Origin: Egibacteraceae bacterium
GTDB taxonomy: Bacteria; Actinomycetota; Nitriliruptoria; Euzebyales; Egibacteraceae
Reading direction: 5' to 3'
DNA length: 64,000 nt
Assembly: GCA_030447925.1 (NCBI GenBank)
Contig: JAUJNX010000014.1
Location: 1-64,000, forward strand
Part shown: piece by piece, positions 7,536 to 16,231 of the stretch
Layout of the letters: each line of letters opens with the position of its first letter
How positions within the stretch are numbered: the stretch's first letter is position 1
The notes under the pieces: generated by a model
What the model was told of the DNA's origin: nothing
Seen by the model: only the letters and a program-made list of their open reading frames with translations
Databases searched by the model: none
Made by a program: the position numbers and the translations under genes

Positions 7536-8189
7536 CTATCCCTGGGGCTGCATCGTGGACCACAGCTCGAGGTTCTCGAGCCGGTTGTCCAGCCGGTCAC
7601 CGTTGCGGTGGTGCACGTTCTCCTCTCCTAGGAGCGGTCGCCCGAGGAACCGAGCCATGACCAGGCGGTGCTCGAACGCCTCCCGCGCGCCGTCGACCAG
7701 GTGCCGGTCCGCAGGGGCGACGGGGACGTACCGGTAGCCCAGGCGCTGCACCCAGCCGCTGCCGCGCGGGGCCGACTCGCGGATCGGGGTCTCCGGGCGC
7801 AGGTCGCCCTTGAGGAGGCGCTTGTGGTGGGCGCGGCACAGCTGCGCCGCGTGGGCCGGGCGCTCGCAGGCCGGGACGCTGCACCGCCCGGACTGGCGGC
7901 GGCGGGTGATGTCCTGGGCGGGCTGGACGTCGCCGGTGCGGGTCCGGCGCAGGTAGTGGGCGTGGCACCAGCCGCGCTCGGTGGCGCGGCGGCCGCAGCC
8001 GTCGACAGCGCAGGCCGCCGGTTGCGGTGGCTCGCCCACGGCGCGGTCCGCGGACACCGACCCGGTGCGCCGCCGGCGGCGGTAGTGCGGCTCGCAGAGG
8101 CCACCCGCGTAGGCGGGCCGCGTGCACACGGCGACCGCGCAGCCGGTCACGTCGCCCTCCCACTGGGGGTAGGCGCAGGAGCGCCGCAT
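7536..8189 (-). CDS. HNH endonuclease with zinc-finger-like repeats
   Basis: A 217-residue protein. The N-terminal two thirds hold three copies of a repeat of about 30 residues with spacing Cys-x4-Cys-x8/9-Cys-x2-His and a TGDV-like linker. The C-terminus is a phage-type HNH domain: AFEHRLVMARFLGRP, then ENVHHRNGDRLDNRLENLEL. It is 37 bp downstream of a small gene made of two more such repeats, as if one longer protein had been split. The whole locus lies behind an SOS box. The ATG at 8189 is chosen because the frame upstream has no recognisable repeats. Confidence 0.75.
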   Translation of the reverse strand: MRRSCAYPQWEGDVTGCAVAVCTRPAYAGGLCEPHYRRRRRTGSVSADRAVGEPPQPAACAVDGCGRRATERGWCHAHYLRRTRTGDVQPAQDITRRRQSGRCSVPACERPAHAAQLCRAHHKRLLKGDLRPETPIRESAPRGSGWVQRLGYRYVPVAPADRHLVDGAREAFEHRLVMARFLGRPLLGEENVHHRNGDRLDNRLENLELWSTMQPQG

Positions 8190-8226
8190 CGGGCTCCGGG
8201 TGGACGGTGCGGGGCGGGGGCCGGCA

Positions 8227-8466
8227 TCAGGCGGCCTGGGCGCGGCGCAGGGAGCGGAAGTGCCCGGGGCACAGGCCCCGCACGCGGGTCGTGCGCGGGC
8301 AGCCGGGGACCGTGCAGGGCTCCTCGCGCCGGCGGGTCGCCAGCGGGCGGTCGGCGCGGACGTCACCCGTCCGGTACCAGCGCAGGTAGTGGCCCTGGCA
8401 CCAGCCGCGGGTCGCGGCCTCCCGGTCGCAGCCGCCCACCGAGCACGTCGTCCCCACGTCCTCCAC
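8227..8466 (-). CDS. small zinc-finger-like repeat protein, SOS-controlled
   Basis: A protein of about 79 residues (84 if the ATG at 8481 is used) made of two Cys-x4-Cys...Cys-x2-His units: TTCSVGGCDREAATRGWCQ and CTVPGCPRTTRVRGLCPGH. These match the repeats of the following HNH protein. The GTG at 8466 is preferred because AGGGAGG lies 5 bases before it, while the ATG at 8481 has no room for a ribosome site after the SOS box. It may be the missing N-terminus of the HNH protein, separated by a frameshift or a real split. Confidence 0.6.
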   Translation of the reverse strand: MEDVGTTCSVGGCDREAATRGWCQGHYLRWYRTGDVRADRPLATRRREEPCTVPGCPRTTRVRGLCPGHFRSLRRAQAA

Positions 8467-8484
8467 GTCACCCTCCCTCATCGA

Positions 8485-8505
8485 TCGAACTTGCGTTCGA
8501 CCCTA
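8485..8505 (-). promoter_or_regulatory. LexA/SOS box overlapping the promoter of the HNH locus
   Basis: TCGAAC-TTGC-GTTCGA at 8485-8500 is an exact match to the mycobacterial SOS box TCGAAC-N4-GTTCGA. On the minus strand a -10-like TAGGGT (8505-8500) abuts it, so bound LexA would block transcription start. This makes the finger/HNH genes likely DNA-damage inducible. Confidence 0.8.
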
Positions 8506-8531
8506 CGGGAGGGGTGTGACAGAAACGCGGG

Positions 8532-8822
8532 TCAGGCCTGCGCCCGGCCCTCGCCCTTCTCCACGGGCACGAGGCGGGACGACCCCGGCCGCAGCGCGGG
8601 CCGCCCGGCGGCCTGCTCCTCCTCGCGCTGCGCCTTCCACGCGCGGCGCTCCTCGATGATCAGGCACTCGCGACCGTCCAGGGTGCCGCCCCGCGCCATG
8701 GCGCCCGGGTAGTTCTTGCTGAGCTGGCGCGCGAGGCGCACGAGGTCGGTCAGGTGCATCGGCAGCACGATGACGGCGACGCTGTGCTCGCTGAACACCG
8801 TGTCGTCCCCGCGGTCCTCCAT
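8532..8822 (-). CDS. hypothetical protein, about 96 residues
   Basis: I do not recognise this protein. It has an ordered N-terminal part (SVAVIVLPMHLTDLVRLARQ) and a charged, probably disordered tail. The ATG at 8822 has a good ribosome site (AGGAGG, 9 bases before), which rules against the longer reading from 8849. Codon use is normal for this genome. Confidence 0.6.
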   Translation of the reverse strand: MEDRGDDTVFSEHSVAVIVLPMHLTDLVRLARQLSKNYPGAMARGGTLDGRECLIIEERRAWKAQREEEQAAGRPALRPGSSRLVPVEKGEGRAQA

Positions 8823-8859
8823 GGTTCCCCCTCCTGGCCGCCCGTCCACGCCACGAACC

Positions 8860-9273
8860 CTAGCGGCGCAGTTCGCGGCGGCCGCAGGGGACGAGCAGCA
8901 GGACCAGCGCGGCCAGCGCCAGGGCGAGCGCGACGGCGCTTGCGATCCCGCGGTACTCGCGGACGCCGCCGAGCAGGGCCAGCACGTTGACGGCGACGCC
9001 CGCCGTCCAGGCCCAGCGGGCGCCGGCGAACGCTCCCCAAGCGACGGCGGCGTAGAGGAGCGCGCCGACGGCGAAGATCCCGGCCGCGACCGGCACGACG
9101 CCGTCGCCGCCGGGGCCCAGCGCCGACACCAGCGGCACCTCGACGCCGAGGTGGCCGATCGACAGCAGTGCGGCGCCCAGGGCCGAGATGGCGGAGAGCC
9201 AGCCCACCGCGCGCGCGACGGGGCGGGAGCGGGCCCGGCTGGGGCGGGTGAGCGCGTCGGTCATGGCGTCCAT
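8860..9273 (-). CDS. hypothetical four-helix membrane protein
   Basis: A protein of about 137 residues with four predicted membrane segments in the order expected of small DoxX/DUF-type actinobacterial membrane proteins: AVGWLSAISALGAALLSI, VVPVAAGIFAVGALLYAAVA, WTAGVAVNVLALLGGV and a final Ala/Leu/Val helix ending in CGRRELRR. Two ATG codons nine bases apart (9273 and 9264) can serve as the start. The function is unknown. Confidence 0.65.
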   Translation of the reverse strand: MDAMTDALTRPSRARSRPVARAVGWLSAISALGAALLSIGHLGVEVPLVSALGPGGDGVVPVAAGIFAVGALLYAAVAWGAFAGARWAWTAGVAVNVLALLGGVREYRGIASAVALALALAALVLLLVPCGRRELRR

Positions 9274-9341
9274 GCTGCCGCTCCACACGCCGGCGTACCG
9301 CGGGCCGCGGCACTTGGCGTGAGAGTTGGTTACGCTGTGCA

Positions 9342-9578
9342 ATGATGAGCTACGACGAGGCGGACCCGATGCGGATCGACGCGCACGAGTTCGTCGCGCT
9401 CAGCCGGGGTCTGCGCGACGCGCTGGCCCGGGTCGTCGCGGCGGACCTGCCGTCGGGCCAGCGCGCCCGCTGGCAGCACCGCCTGGCCGCCATCACCGAC
9501 GCCGCCCGGCGCGACGTCGCCACGGCCACCGACCAGCTGGCCCGCTTCGAGGCCGACTGGGCCCGCGCCCGCCCCTGA
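9342..9578 (+). CDS. hypothetical protein, 78 residues
   Basis: A small, mainly helical acidic/basic protein (EFVALSRGLRDALARVVAAD, then RWQHRLAAITDAARRDVATA) that I do not recognise. A -10-like TACGCT (9331-9336) lies 5 bases before the ATG, so it is probably leaderless. The second ATG, at 9345, is an alternative start. Confidence 0.6.
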   Translation: MMSYDEADPMRIDAHEFVALSRGLRDALARVVAADLPSGQRARWQHRLAAITDAARRDVATATDQLARFEADWARARP

Positions 9579-9694
9579 GCGCCGCCCGCGCCCCGTCCCG
9601 CCGCCCGCGCCCCGTCCCGCCGGTGCGACCCACGCCCGCCGGCCCGACCTGCGCCCGGCGCCGCCGGGCGGGCGGCGCACCGCATCCGGGCGGC

Positions 9695-9901
9695 CTAGAA
9701 GCTGACGATCTGCAGGTCGCGGGCTTGGCGGGTGCCGTCGCGGTCGTCGACCTCGAAGCGCACGCGCTGGCCCAGCCGCAGCTCCAGCAGCCCGGAGGCC
9801 GCGAAGGTCGGGGCGTTCACGGCGACCTCCGACGCGTCGTCCAGCAGGACGGTCCCGGTGGAGGTCGTGATGTCGAAGTGCTTGACGGTGCCCTGCGGCA
9901 T
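9695..9901 (-). CDS. cold-shock-like OB-fold protein
   Basis: A 68-residue protein of cold-shock-domain size. It starts MPQGTVKHFDITTSTGTVLL, which follows the CSD opening pattern (GTVK.F....G.I...), and continues with a second half RLGQRVRFEVDDRDGTRQAR that matches the CSD C-terminal strands. The usual RNP1 aromatic motif (KGFGFI) is not preserved, so nucleic acid binding may be weak or altered. A ribosome site GGGAGG lies just before the ATG. Confidence 0.75.
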   Translation of the reverse strand: MPQGTVKHFDITTSTGTVLLDDASEVAVNAPTFAASGLLELRLGQRVRFEVDDRDGTRQARDLQIVSF

Positions 9902-9937
9902 GGCCCTCCCGGTGCGCTCGCGGCTCGTCGGCGGATG

Positions 9938-10606
9938 CTACGCGGCCGGGTCGGCCTGGTCGGTGCGGCGCAGGGACGCGGCGAAGGTGCGGGTGCCCTC
10001 GTCCAGGGCCGTCACGGCGTCCAGCCCCTCCGCGGTGTCGACGTCCAGCGCGAGGCGCGGGACGTCAAGGCGCACCGCGCGCACGCCGGCAGCCCGCGCG
10101 AGGGCGAGGTGGGCGCCGGCCGATCCCGGTCCGAAGGCGGTCCCGACCACCCCCGCGGGCCGGCGGTAGAGCGCGCCGGTGCCGCCGTCCTGGGTCGGTG
10201 CCACCACCACGGCCGGGCCGGGGTCGCGCCGGCCCGCGGCGCAGACCCGGTCCAGGTCCTCGGGCCGGGCCAGCGGCAGGTCGGCCGCGACGACCAGGGT
10301 CGCCCGGCGCCCGGCCGTCGCCGCGTCAGCGGCCGCCAGCGCCTGGGGCAGCCCGGGCCGCGGCTCGCGCAGCGACCGCACCCCGTGGCGCGCCGCCAGC
10401 GCCTCGCCCGCCGCGTCGCCGACGACCACCAGGACGTCGTCGACGGTGGCGGCGGCCCCCAGCGCCGCCACCACCCGCCCGAACATCCAGGCGGTCAGCT
10501 CGCGCCGGTCGGGCGGGTCCAGGGCGCCCGCGAGCCGCCCCTTCGCGCGGTCCAGCGCCTTCAGCGGCACGACGGCGGTGACCAGTGACCCCGACACGGG
10601 CGCCAT
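9938..10606 (-). CDS. cofC: 2-phospho-L-lactate guanylyltransferase (F420 biosynthesis)
   Basis: A protein of about 222 residues with the CofC/FbiD nucleotidyltransferase pattern. VVPLKALDRAKGRLAG is the GTP-binding loop near the N-terminus, RATLVVAADLPLARPEDLDR carries the metal-binding Asp, and APTQDGGTGALYRRP and FGPGSAGAHLALAR complete the active site. It transfers a guanylyl (or PEP-derived) group in cofactor F420 synthesis. A -10-like TAGGAT overlaps the ATG, so a GTG at 10597 may be the real leaderless start. Confidence 0.88.
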   Translation of the reverse strand: MAPVSGSLVTAVVPLKALDRAKGRLAGALDPPDRRELTAWMFGRVVAALGAAATVDDVLVVVGDAAGEALAARHGVRSLREPRPGLPQALAAADAATAGRRATLVVAADLPLARPEDLDRVCAAGRRDPGPAVVVAPTQDGGTGALYRRPAGVVGTAFGPGSAGAHLALARAAGVRAVRLDVPRLALDVDTAEGLDAVTALDEGTRTFAASLRRTDQADPAA

Positions 10607-10713
10607 CCTAGGTGTGCCCCGTCCGTGCACAGGCCGGGGGGCGCGGAGGGGGCGCCGGGCACCCGCCCCTCTACACTGCCGCTCCGGCACGGACGCACGC
10701 GGGAGGGGGGTCG

Positions 10714-11751
10714 GTGGGCAAGGTCGCGGTCATGGGGGCGGGGTCCTGGGGGACCGCCTTCGCCCTGCTCTGCGCCGACGCGGGCCAGGACGTGGTCCTG
10801 TGGGCCCGCCGCAGCGACGTCGCCGACGCGGTGGACCGCGACCACCGCAACCCCGGCTACCTCCCCGACGTCGACCTGCCGCCCGCGGTGCGGGCGACCG
10901 CGGACCCCGGCCGGGCGCTGGACGGCGCGGACCTCGTGGTCCTGGCCGTCCCCAGCCACGCCCTGCGCGCCAGCCTCGCGGACTGGCGCGGCGACTACCC
11001 GCGGGCGGCGGTGTCGGTCAGCCTCATCAAGGGCATCGAGCTCGACACCCGGCTGCGCGCCAGCGAGGTCGTGCGCGACGTCCTGGACCTCGACCCCGCG
11101 GCCGTCGTCGCCGTCAGCGGGCCCAACCTGGCCGCCGAGGTCGCCGCCCGCCTGCCCGGTGCGACGGTGGCGGCCGGGGCGGACGCCGCCACCCGCGCCG
11201 TGCAGGAGCGCTGCCACACGCCCGCTTTCCGCGTCTACACCAACCCCGACATCGTCGGGGTGGAGCTCGGCGGTGCGGTGAAGAACGCGATCGCGCTGGC
11301 CGCGGGCATGGCCGACGGCCTGGGTTTCGGCGACAACACCAAGGCGATGCTCGTCACCCGCGGCCTGGCGGAGATGACCCGCCTGGGGCTGGCGTTCGGC
11401 GGCGACGCGCTGACCTTCGCGGGGCTGGCGGGCATGGGCGACCTCGTCGCCACCTGCATGAGCCGCCGTTCGCGCAACCGCCACGTCGGCGAGCAGCTGG
11501 CCAGGGGCCGGCGCCTGGAGGACGTGGTGGCCGAGATGCACATGGTCGCGGAGGGCGTGACCTCGTCGCGGGCGCTGCTGGACATGGCCCGCGACCGCGG
11601 GGTGGACCTGCCCATCGTCGAGCACGTCGTGAAGGTCGTGCACGAGGGCGCGGACCCCGCAGCGATGGGCGGCGCCCTCATGGGCCGCGACCCCAAGCCG
11701 GAGTTCCACGGACTGGACCGCGCCGCCGGCCCGGTCGGGAGGACCGCATGA
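10714..11751 (+). CDS. gpsA: glycerol-3-phosphate dehydrogenase [NAD(P)+]
   Basis: A 345-residue enzyme that reduces dihydroxyacetone phosphate to sn-glycerol-3-phosphate for phospholipids. The Rossmann motif is VAVMGAGSWGTAFALLCADA at the N-terminus. The family motifs SLIKGIELD, VSGPNLAAEVA, ELGGAVKNAIALAAGMADGL and GLAGMGDLVATC are all present. The GTG at 10714 is chosen because GGGAGGGGGG lies just before it and the Rossmann fold starts there. A -10-like TACACT is at 10673. The stop overlaps the ddl ATG (ATGA). Confidence 0.96.
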   Translation: MGKVAVMGAGSWGTAFALLCADAGQDVVLWARRSDVADAVDRDHRNPGYLPDVDLPPAVRATADPGRALDGADLVVLAVPSHALRASLADWRGDYPRAAVSVSLIKGIELDTRLRASEVVRDVLDLDPAAVVAVSGPNLAAEVAARLPGATVAAGADAATRAVQERCHTPAFRVYTNPDIVGVELGGAVKNAIALAAGMADGLGFGDNTKAMLVTRGLAEMTRLGLAFGGDALTFAGLAGMGDLVATCMSRRSRNRHVGEQLARGRRLEDVVAEMHMVAEGVTSSRALLDMARDRGVDLPIVEHVVKVVHEGADPAAMGGALMGRDPKPEFHGLDRAAGPVGRTA

Positions 11752-12875
11752 CCACCCGCACCCGCGTGCTCGTCCTGTTCGGCGGCCGCTCCAGCGAGCA
11801 CGAGGTCTCGTGCCTGTCGGCCCGGTCGGTGATCGCGGCGCTGGACCGCGACCCCTACCTGGTCACCTGCGTGGGCATCACCCGCGACGGCCGCTGGACG
11901 TTGGTCGACGGCGTCGAGGACACCCCGGCCGGGGTGCTGCCCCGCGTGCCCGACGACGGCGACACCGTCGCCCTGGTGCAGTCGCGCAAGGGCCCCCAGC
12001 TCGTGCGCTTCGGCGGCGACCCGACGGGCGCGGAGGTCCTGGGCCCCGTCGACGTGTGCTTCCCGGTCCTGCACGGGCCCTACGGCGAGGACGGCACCGT
12101 CCAGGGGCTGCTGGCCAGCGCCGGGGTGCCCTACGTCGGCGCGGACGTCGCCAGCAGCGCGATCGCCATCGACAAGCGCCAGATGAAGCACGTGTTCTCC
12201 GCGGCGGGCCTGCCCCAGACGCCCTACACCACGGTGCACCGGTCCGCCTGGGAGGCCGACCCCGGCGCGGTGCTGGACGGGGTCGAGGCCGCCCTGCGCG
12301 GCGCCGCGGACGGGTCCTCGGCGTACCCGCTGTTCACCAAGCCGGCCCGTCAGGGCTCCTCGATCGGCATCGCGGCGGTCGCGGACCGGGGGGACCTGGT
12401 CGGCGGCATCGAGGAGGCGCTCGCCCACGACCGCGTCGTCATCGTGGAGCGGGCGGTCGCGGGCGTCCGGGAGCTGGAGTGCGGGGTCCTGGGCAACGAC
12501 ATCGTGGAGGTCACCCGCCCGGGCGAGACCGTCCACACGGGGGTGTTCTACGACTACGACGCGAAGTACCTCGCCCCGGTCGAGCTGCGCTGCCCCGCCG
12601 ACGTCCCGCCCGACGTGGAGCGCACCTGCATGGAGCACGCGCGGGCCGCGTACCGGGCGATCGGCGCCCGCGGGATGGCGCGGGTGGACTTCTTCTACGT
12701 GCCCGCCACCGGGCAGGTGCTGCTGAACGAGATCAACACCATCCCCGGCCTGACGCCCACCTCGATGTTCCCGCCGGTGTGGGCGGCGGAGGGCCTGGAC
12801 TTCCCCGCCCTGGTCGACCGCCTGCTCGGCCTCGCCCTGGACGCGGCGTCCCGCGACGCGCGCTACGCCCCCTAG
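11748..12875 (+). CDS. ddl: D-alanine--D-alanine ligase
   Basis: A 375-residue ATP-grasp enzyme that makes D-Ala-D-Ala for peptidoglycan. The N-terminus VLFGGRSSEHEVSCLSARS is diagnostic. The central domain has FPVLHGPYGEDGTVQGLL and the ATP-grasp loop KPARQGSSIGI, and the C-terminal metal site is LLNEINTIPGLTPTSMFP. It is translationally coupled to gpsA. Its 3' end overlaps the convergent Lrp-like gene by 4 bp. Confidence 0.96.
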   Translation: MTTRTRVLVLFGGRSSEHEVSCLSARSVIAALDRDPYLVTCVGITRDGRWTLVDGVEDTPAGVLPRVPDDGDTVALVQSRKGPQLVRFGGDPTGAEVLGPVDVCFPVLHGPYGEDGTVQGLLASAGVPYVGADVASSAIAIDKRQMKHVFSAAGLPQTPYTTVHRSAWEADPGAVLDGVEAALRGAADGSSAYPLFTKPARQGSSIGIAAVADRGDLVGGIEEALAHDRVVIVERAVAGVRELECGVLGNDIVEVTRPGETVHTGVFYDYDAKYLAPVELRCPADVPPDVERTCMEHARAAYRAIGARGMARVDFFYVPATGQVLLNEINTIPGLTPTSMFPPVWAAEGLDFPALVDRLLGLALDAASRDARYAP

Positions 12876-13108
12876 CTGAGATGGACGACGGTGCAGGTGA
12901 CGGTGCGGTCGACACCGTCGATGGCCTGGATGCGCGCGACGACCATGCGGCCCAGCTCGTCGATGTCGCCGGCCTGCGCGCGGACGATCACGTCGTACGG
13001 GCCGGTGACGTCGTCGGCCGCCTCCACCCCGGAGATGGCCGCGGCGGCCGTCGCGACGGCTGCGGCCTTGCCGACCTCGGTGAGGATGAGGACGTAGGCG
13101 CTGACCAC
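12872..13108 (-). CDS. Lrp/AsnC ligand-binding (RAM) domain protein
   Basis: A 78-residue protein that is only the C-terminal RAM domain of Lrp/AsnC regulators, without a DNA-binding domain. MVSAYVLILTEVGKAAAVAT forms strand 1 and helix 1, and TGPYDVIVRAQAGDIDELGR matches the family core. Such stand-alone RAM proteins bind amino acids and may pair with a full regulator. Convergent with ddl. GTG start. Confidence 0.85.
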   Translation of the reverse strand: MVSAYVLILTEVGKAAAVATAAAAISGVEAADDVTGPYDVIVRAQAGDIDELGRMVVARIQAIDGVDRTVTCTVVHLS

Positions 13109-13185
13109 GATGGTGTCCCTTCGGGGGGCCGGACCGGGGATGGTCGTCGCATCCTAGAGGGCGGATCCCCGACACAGGACGGGCC

Positions 13186-13832
13186 ATGACGGTCTTCGAG
13201 AACCGGCGGGAGGCGGGACGCCAGCTGGCGGCCGCGCTCCGCGACCACCCCGCGCTGCAGGGCGCCGACCCCCTGGTGGTCCTCGCGATCCCGCGGGGCG
13301 GCCTGCCGGTCGGCGCCGAGGTCGCCGCCGAGCTGCGCGCCGCCTTCGACGTCGCGGTCGTGCGCAAACTGCGCTCGCCGCACAACCAGGAGCTGGCCTT
13401 CGGCTCCGTCGGCGCCGACGGGCACGTCGACGTGGACGACGAGGCGGTGGCGGAGCTGGGGCTGACCGACGAGCAGGTCCGGGCCGAGATCGCCGACCGC
13501 GAGGACGCGGTGCGCCGGCGGGTGGACCTGTTCCGCGGCGTCGCGCCGGCCGTCGACCTGGAGGGCGCCACCGTCGTCGTGGTCGACGACGGCATCGCGA
13601 CGGGCGGCAGCGCGCGCCAGGCCTGCCAGCTGGCCCGCCGCGGCGAGGCCGCGACGGTGGTCCTGGCCGTCCCGGTCGCCCCGCGGGGATCGCCGACGAG
13701 CTCGCCGGCGTCGCCGACGCGGTCGTGGTCCTGTCGTCGCCGGCGGAGTTCCTGGCCGTCGACCAGGCGTACCGCGAGTTCGGCGAGATCGACGACGAGG
13801 ACGCCCTCGCGGCGCTGGCGGGTTCGCGCTGA
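13186..13832 (+). CDS. phosphoribosyltransferase-domain protein (frameshifted in this sequence)
   Basis: The N-terminal 165 residues read in one frame: VLAIPRGGLPVGAEVAAEL, VRKLRSPHNQELAFGSVG and the PRPP loop VVVVDDGIATGGSARQAC. These are typical of the two-domain phosphoribosyltransferase-like proteins of unknown substrate. Near 13685 the reading must shift one base to continue with ELAGVADAVVVLSSPAEFLA and end at 13832. The shift follows CCGCGGGG, so a missing base in the read is more likely than a real mutation. The restored length is about 215 residues. Confidence 0.75.
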
Positions 13833-14864
13833 CCGCGGCCGACGGCGAGTTCGCGCTGCTGCGCACGCTGCGCCCGCTGCTCGCCGAGGCCGAGGGCGAC
13901 CTGCTGGTGGGCGCCGGGGACGACGCGGCGGTGCTGCGCGTCGGCGACCGCGAGGTCTGCCTGACCGTGGACGTCGTCGTCGACGGCGTCCACTTCCGCC
14001 GCGACCTGTCCACCCTGGCCGACGTCGGCTGGAAGGCCGTCGCGGTGAACTGCAGCGATGTCGCCGCGATGGGCGGGCGTCCCCGCGTGGCGCTGGTCGG
14101 CCTGTCCCGGCCCGCGTCGGTGCCCGAGGCCGACGTCGTCGCGCTCTACGAGGGCATGGCGGCGGCCTGCGCGCGCTGGGGACCTGCGCCTGGTCGGCGG
14201 CGACACGGTCGCGGCCGACCAGCTCGCCCTGTCGGTGACCGTCCTGGGCGACGTCGAGGGCGGGGGCGTCCGCCGCGACGGCGCCCGGCCGGGGGACCGG
14301 CTGGTGGTGGTCGGGAGCCTGGGCGCGGCCGCGACGGCGCTCGCGCAGGTGGCGGCGGGGTCGACCCCGACCCCGCGCTGCTGGCGGCCCACCGCCGGCC
14401 TTCCGCCCTCGTCGCCGCGGGCCAGGTGCTGGCCGCTCTCCGGCGCGACGGCCCTCATCGACGTGTCCGACGGGCTGGGCGCCGACGTCGGCCACGTGTG
14501 CGCGGCGTCGGGGGTCCGGGCGCGGCTCGACGCGGCGGCGCTGCCGGCCGCGCCGGGCGTGGCGACGGCGGCCGCGGCGCTGGGCGCCGACGCCGTCCGG
14601 CTGGTCTGCGGCGGCGGCGAGGACTTCGCCCTGGTCGCCGCACTGCCCGCCGAGCGGGCGGTCGCGGCGGCCGCCGCCGCCGGCGCGGCCGACGGCGTCC
14701 CCGCCGCGGTCGTCGGGGAGTTCCTGCCCGCCGGCGACGGCCCGGCCGTGGTCCTGGCCACCGCCACCGGGGACGTCGACCTCACCGGCTACGGCTGGGA
14801 CCACTACCGCCAGGGTGCCGACGCCGGCGCGGCGACCCCACCGGCACCGGAGGTGCGCCCGTGA
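13829..14864 (+). CDS. thiL: thiamine-monophosphate kinase (three apparent frameshifts)
   Basis: Joined from two frames, the protein has the ThiL order. [15 protein letters not shown] is the Mg/ATP site, [15 protein letters not shown] and [17 protein letters not shown] are family signatures, and [35 protein letters not shown] and [13 protein letters not shown] follow. It phosphorylates thiamine monophosphate to thiamine diphosphate. Shifts near 14180, 14356 and 14440 break the frame; the last two cancel. No canonical start is found at 13829, so the 5' end is uncertain. The stop overlaps the thiD GTG. Confidence 0.85.
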
Positions 14865-15655
14865 CCCTGCCCCGGACCCTGACCATCGCCGGGTCGGACT
14901 CGGGCGGGGGCGCGGGGATCCAGGCGGACCTCAAGACCATGCAGGAGCTGGGCGCCTTCGGGATGAGCGTCATCACGGCGCTGACCGCGCAGGACACCCT
15001 GGGCGTCCACGGCATCCACGAGGTCCCCGCCGCCTTCGTCACCGCCCAGCTCGACGCCGTGGCCGGTGACATCGGGGTGGACGCGGCCAAGACCGGGATG
15101 CTGGCGTCGGCCGACATCATCGCCGCGGTCGCCGAGGGCGTGCGGCGCCACCGCATCGACCGGTTCGTGGTCGACCCGGTGGCCGCCTCCAAGCACGGCG
15201 ACCCGCTGCTGCGGCCCGACGCCGTCGACGCCCTGCGCGACCTCGTCCTGCCCCTGGCGGAGCTGGTCACCCCCAACCTCGGCGAGGTGACGGTCCTGAC
15301 CGGCGTGGAGGTCCACGAGGTCGGCGACCTGCGCCGGGCGGCGGCCGCGGTCAAGGCGCTCGGCCCGCGCTGGGTGCTGGTGAAGGGCGGTCACCTGCCC
15401 GGCAACGCCGCCGCGGTCGACCTGCTGACCGACGGGGACCGGGTCGTGGAGATCACGTCGGAGCGGCTCGACACCGTCGACACCCACGGGACCGGCGACA
15501 CGCTGGCCTCGGCGATCACCGTGGCCCGCGCGCGCGGCCTGGACGTCGAGTCGGCGGTGCGCAGCGGCAAGGCGTTCGTGACCGGGGCCATCCGCCACGG
15601 CCTGCGCCTGGGACGGGGCATCGGCCCGGTCGACCACGGGTGGCAGCGGCGCTGA
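14861..15655 (+). CDS. thiD: hydroxymethylpyrimidine (phosphate) kinase
   Basis: A 264-residue ribokinase-fold kinase that phosphorylates HMP and HMP-P in thiamine synthesis. [20 protein letters not shown] opens the protein and is diagnostic, followed by [18 protein letters not shown] and [15 protein letters not shown]. The anion hole and catalytic Asp are in [16 protein letters not shown]. The GTG start overlaps the thiL stop, so the two thiamine genes are coupled. Confidence 0.96.
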   Translation: MTLPRTLTIAGSDSGGGAGIQADLKTMQELGAFGMSVITALTAQDTLGVHGIHEVPAAFVTAQLDAVAGDIGVDAAKTGMLASADIIAAVAEGVRRHRIDRFVVDPVAASKHGDPLLRPDAVDALRDLVLPLAELVTPNLGEVTVLTGVEVHEVGDLRRAAAAVKALGPRWVLVKGGHLPGNAAAVDLLTDGDRVVEITSERLDTVDTHGTGDTLASAITVARARGLDVESAVRSGKAFVTGAIRHGLRLGRGIGPVDHGWQRR

Positions 15656-15670
15656 CCTACCCGCCCGCGG

Positions 15671-15925
15671 TCAGCGCGCGGGCGGGGGCGCGCCGCCGTC
15701 GCGCGCGCCGACCGGGCCGGCGATGGCGGCGGTCAGCGTGACCAGCGCGCTGGTCAGCGCCGCCTCCGCCTGGTCGAGGTCGCCGTCCAGGTCGGCGGGC
15801 ATCTCGGGGACCTCGAAGGCGTCCGCGACATCGTCGTCGTCCGGCTCGAACTCCTCGCGCGCCCAGGACAGGGCCCGCAGCGCCTCCAGGACGGAGGAGG
15901 CGGCGTCCAGCAGTGCTCGGTTCAG
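15671..15925 (-). CDS. small acidic hypothetical protein
   Basis: Read on the minus strand this gives about 84 residues. The helices ALLDAASSVLEALRALSWAR and LDQAEAALTSALVTLTAAIA flank an acidic middle (EEFEPDDDDVADAFEVPE). The composition and codon use look coding, and it directly follows rpmB. No ATG or GTG lies at the right place: the frame opens at a CTG overlapping the rpmB stop, so either CTG is used or a base is missing. The function is unknown. Confidence 0.45.
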   Translation of the reverse strand: MNRALLDAASSVLEALRALSWAREEFEPDDDDVADAFEVPEMPADLDGDLDQAEAALTSALVTLTAAIAGPVGARDGGAPPPAR

Positions 15926-15926
15926 G

Positions 15927-16133
15927 TCACACCACCCGCTGCGGCGGGCGCTGCACCTTGCCGGCCTTCATGCACGAGGTGCAGACGTTGGCGCGGCGCA
16001 CACCGCCGTTGTCCCAGATGCGGATGCGCTGGATGTTGGGGTTCCAGCGCCGCCGGGAGCGCTTGTGCGAGAAGCTGACCTGGAAGCTGAAGTGCGGCTT
16101 CTTCCCGCAGACCTCGCAGACGGCAGACGACAT
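15927..16133 (-). CDS. rpmB: 50S ribosomal protein L28
   Basis: A 68-residue L28 of the zinc-binding (C+) type. [20 protein letters not shown] at the N-terminus and [12 protein letters not shown] at the C-terminus supply two CxxC pairs, and [13 protein letters not shown] is the conserved core. It is transcribed away from recG from an overlapping promoter region. Confidence 0.95.
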   Translation of the reverse strand: MSSAVCEVCGKKPHFSFQVSFSHKRSRRRWNPNIQRIRIWDNGGVRRANVCTSCMKAGKVQRPPQRVV

Positions 16134-16211
16134 GCGGACATCCTTGGTGATCTTGGTGGTGGCGGAGGGGACGCGGGGCGCGCCGAGATGACCGCCCCGC
16201 AGTGGCCGCCC

Positions 16212-16221
16212 ATCCTACACT
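16212..16221. promoter_or_regulatory. overlapping divergent -10 boxes of rpmB and recG
   Basis: On the minus strand TAGGAT (16217-16212) would serve rpmB with a leader of about 75 bases. On the plus strand TACACT (16216-16221) would serve recG, whose ATG is 10 bases further. The two hexamers share bases, so polymerase can only use one at a time. Confidence 0.5.
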
Positions 16222-16231
16222 CGGCCCCTCG

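Noticed and set aside
11235..14804. Very long minus-strand open frame (over 1,100 codons) across gpsA-thiL
   Set aside because: It is antisense to well-supported genes, shows no domain and results from the GC bias at third codon positions.
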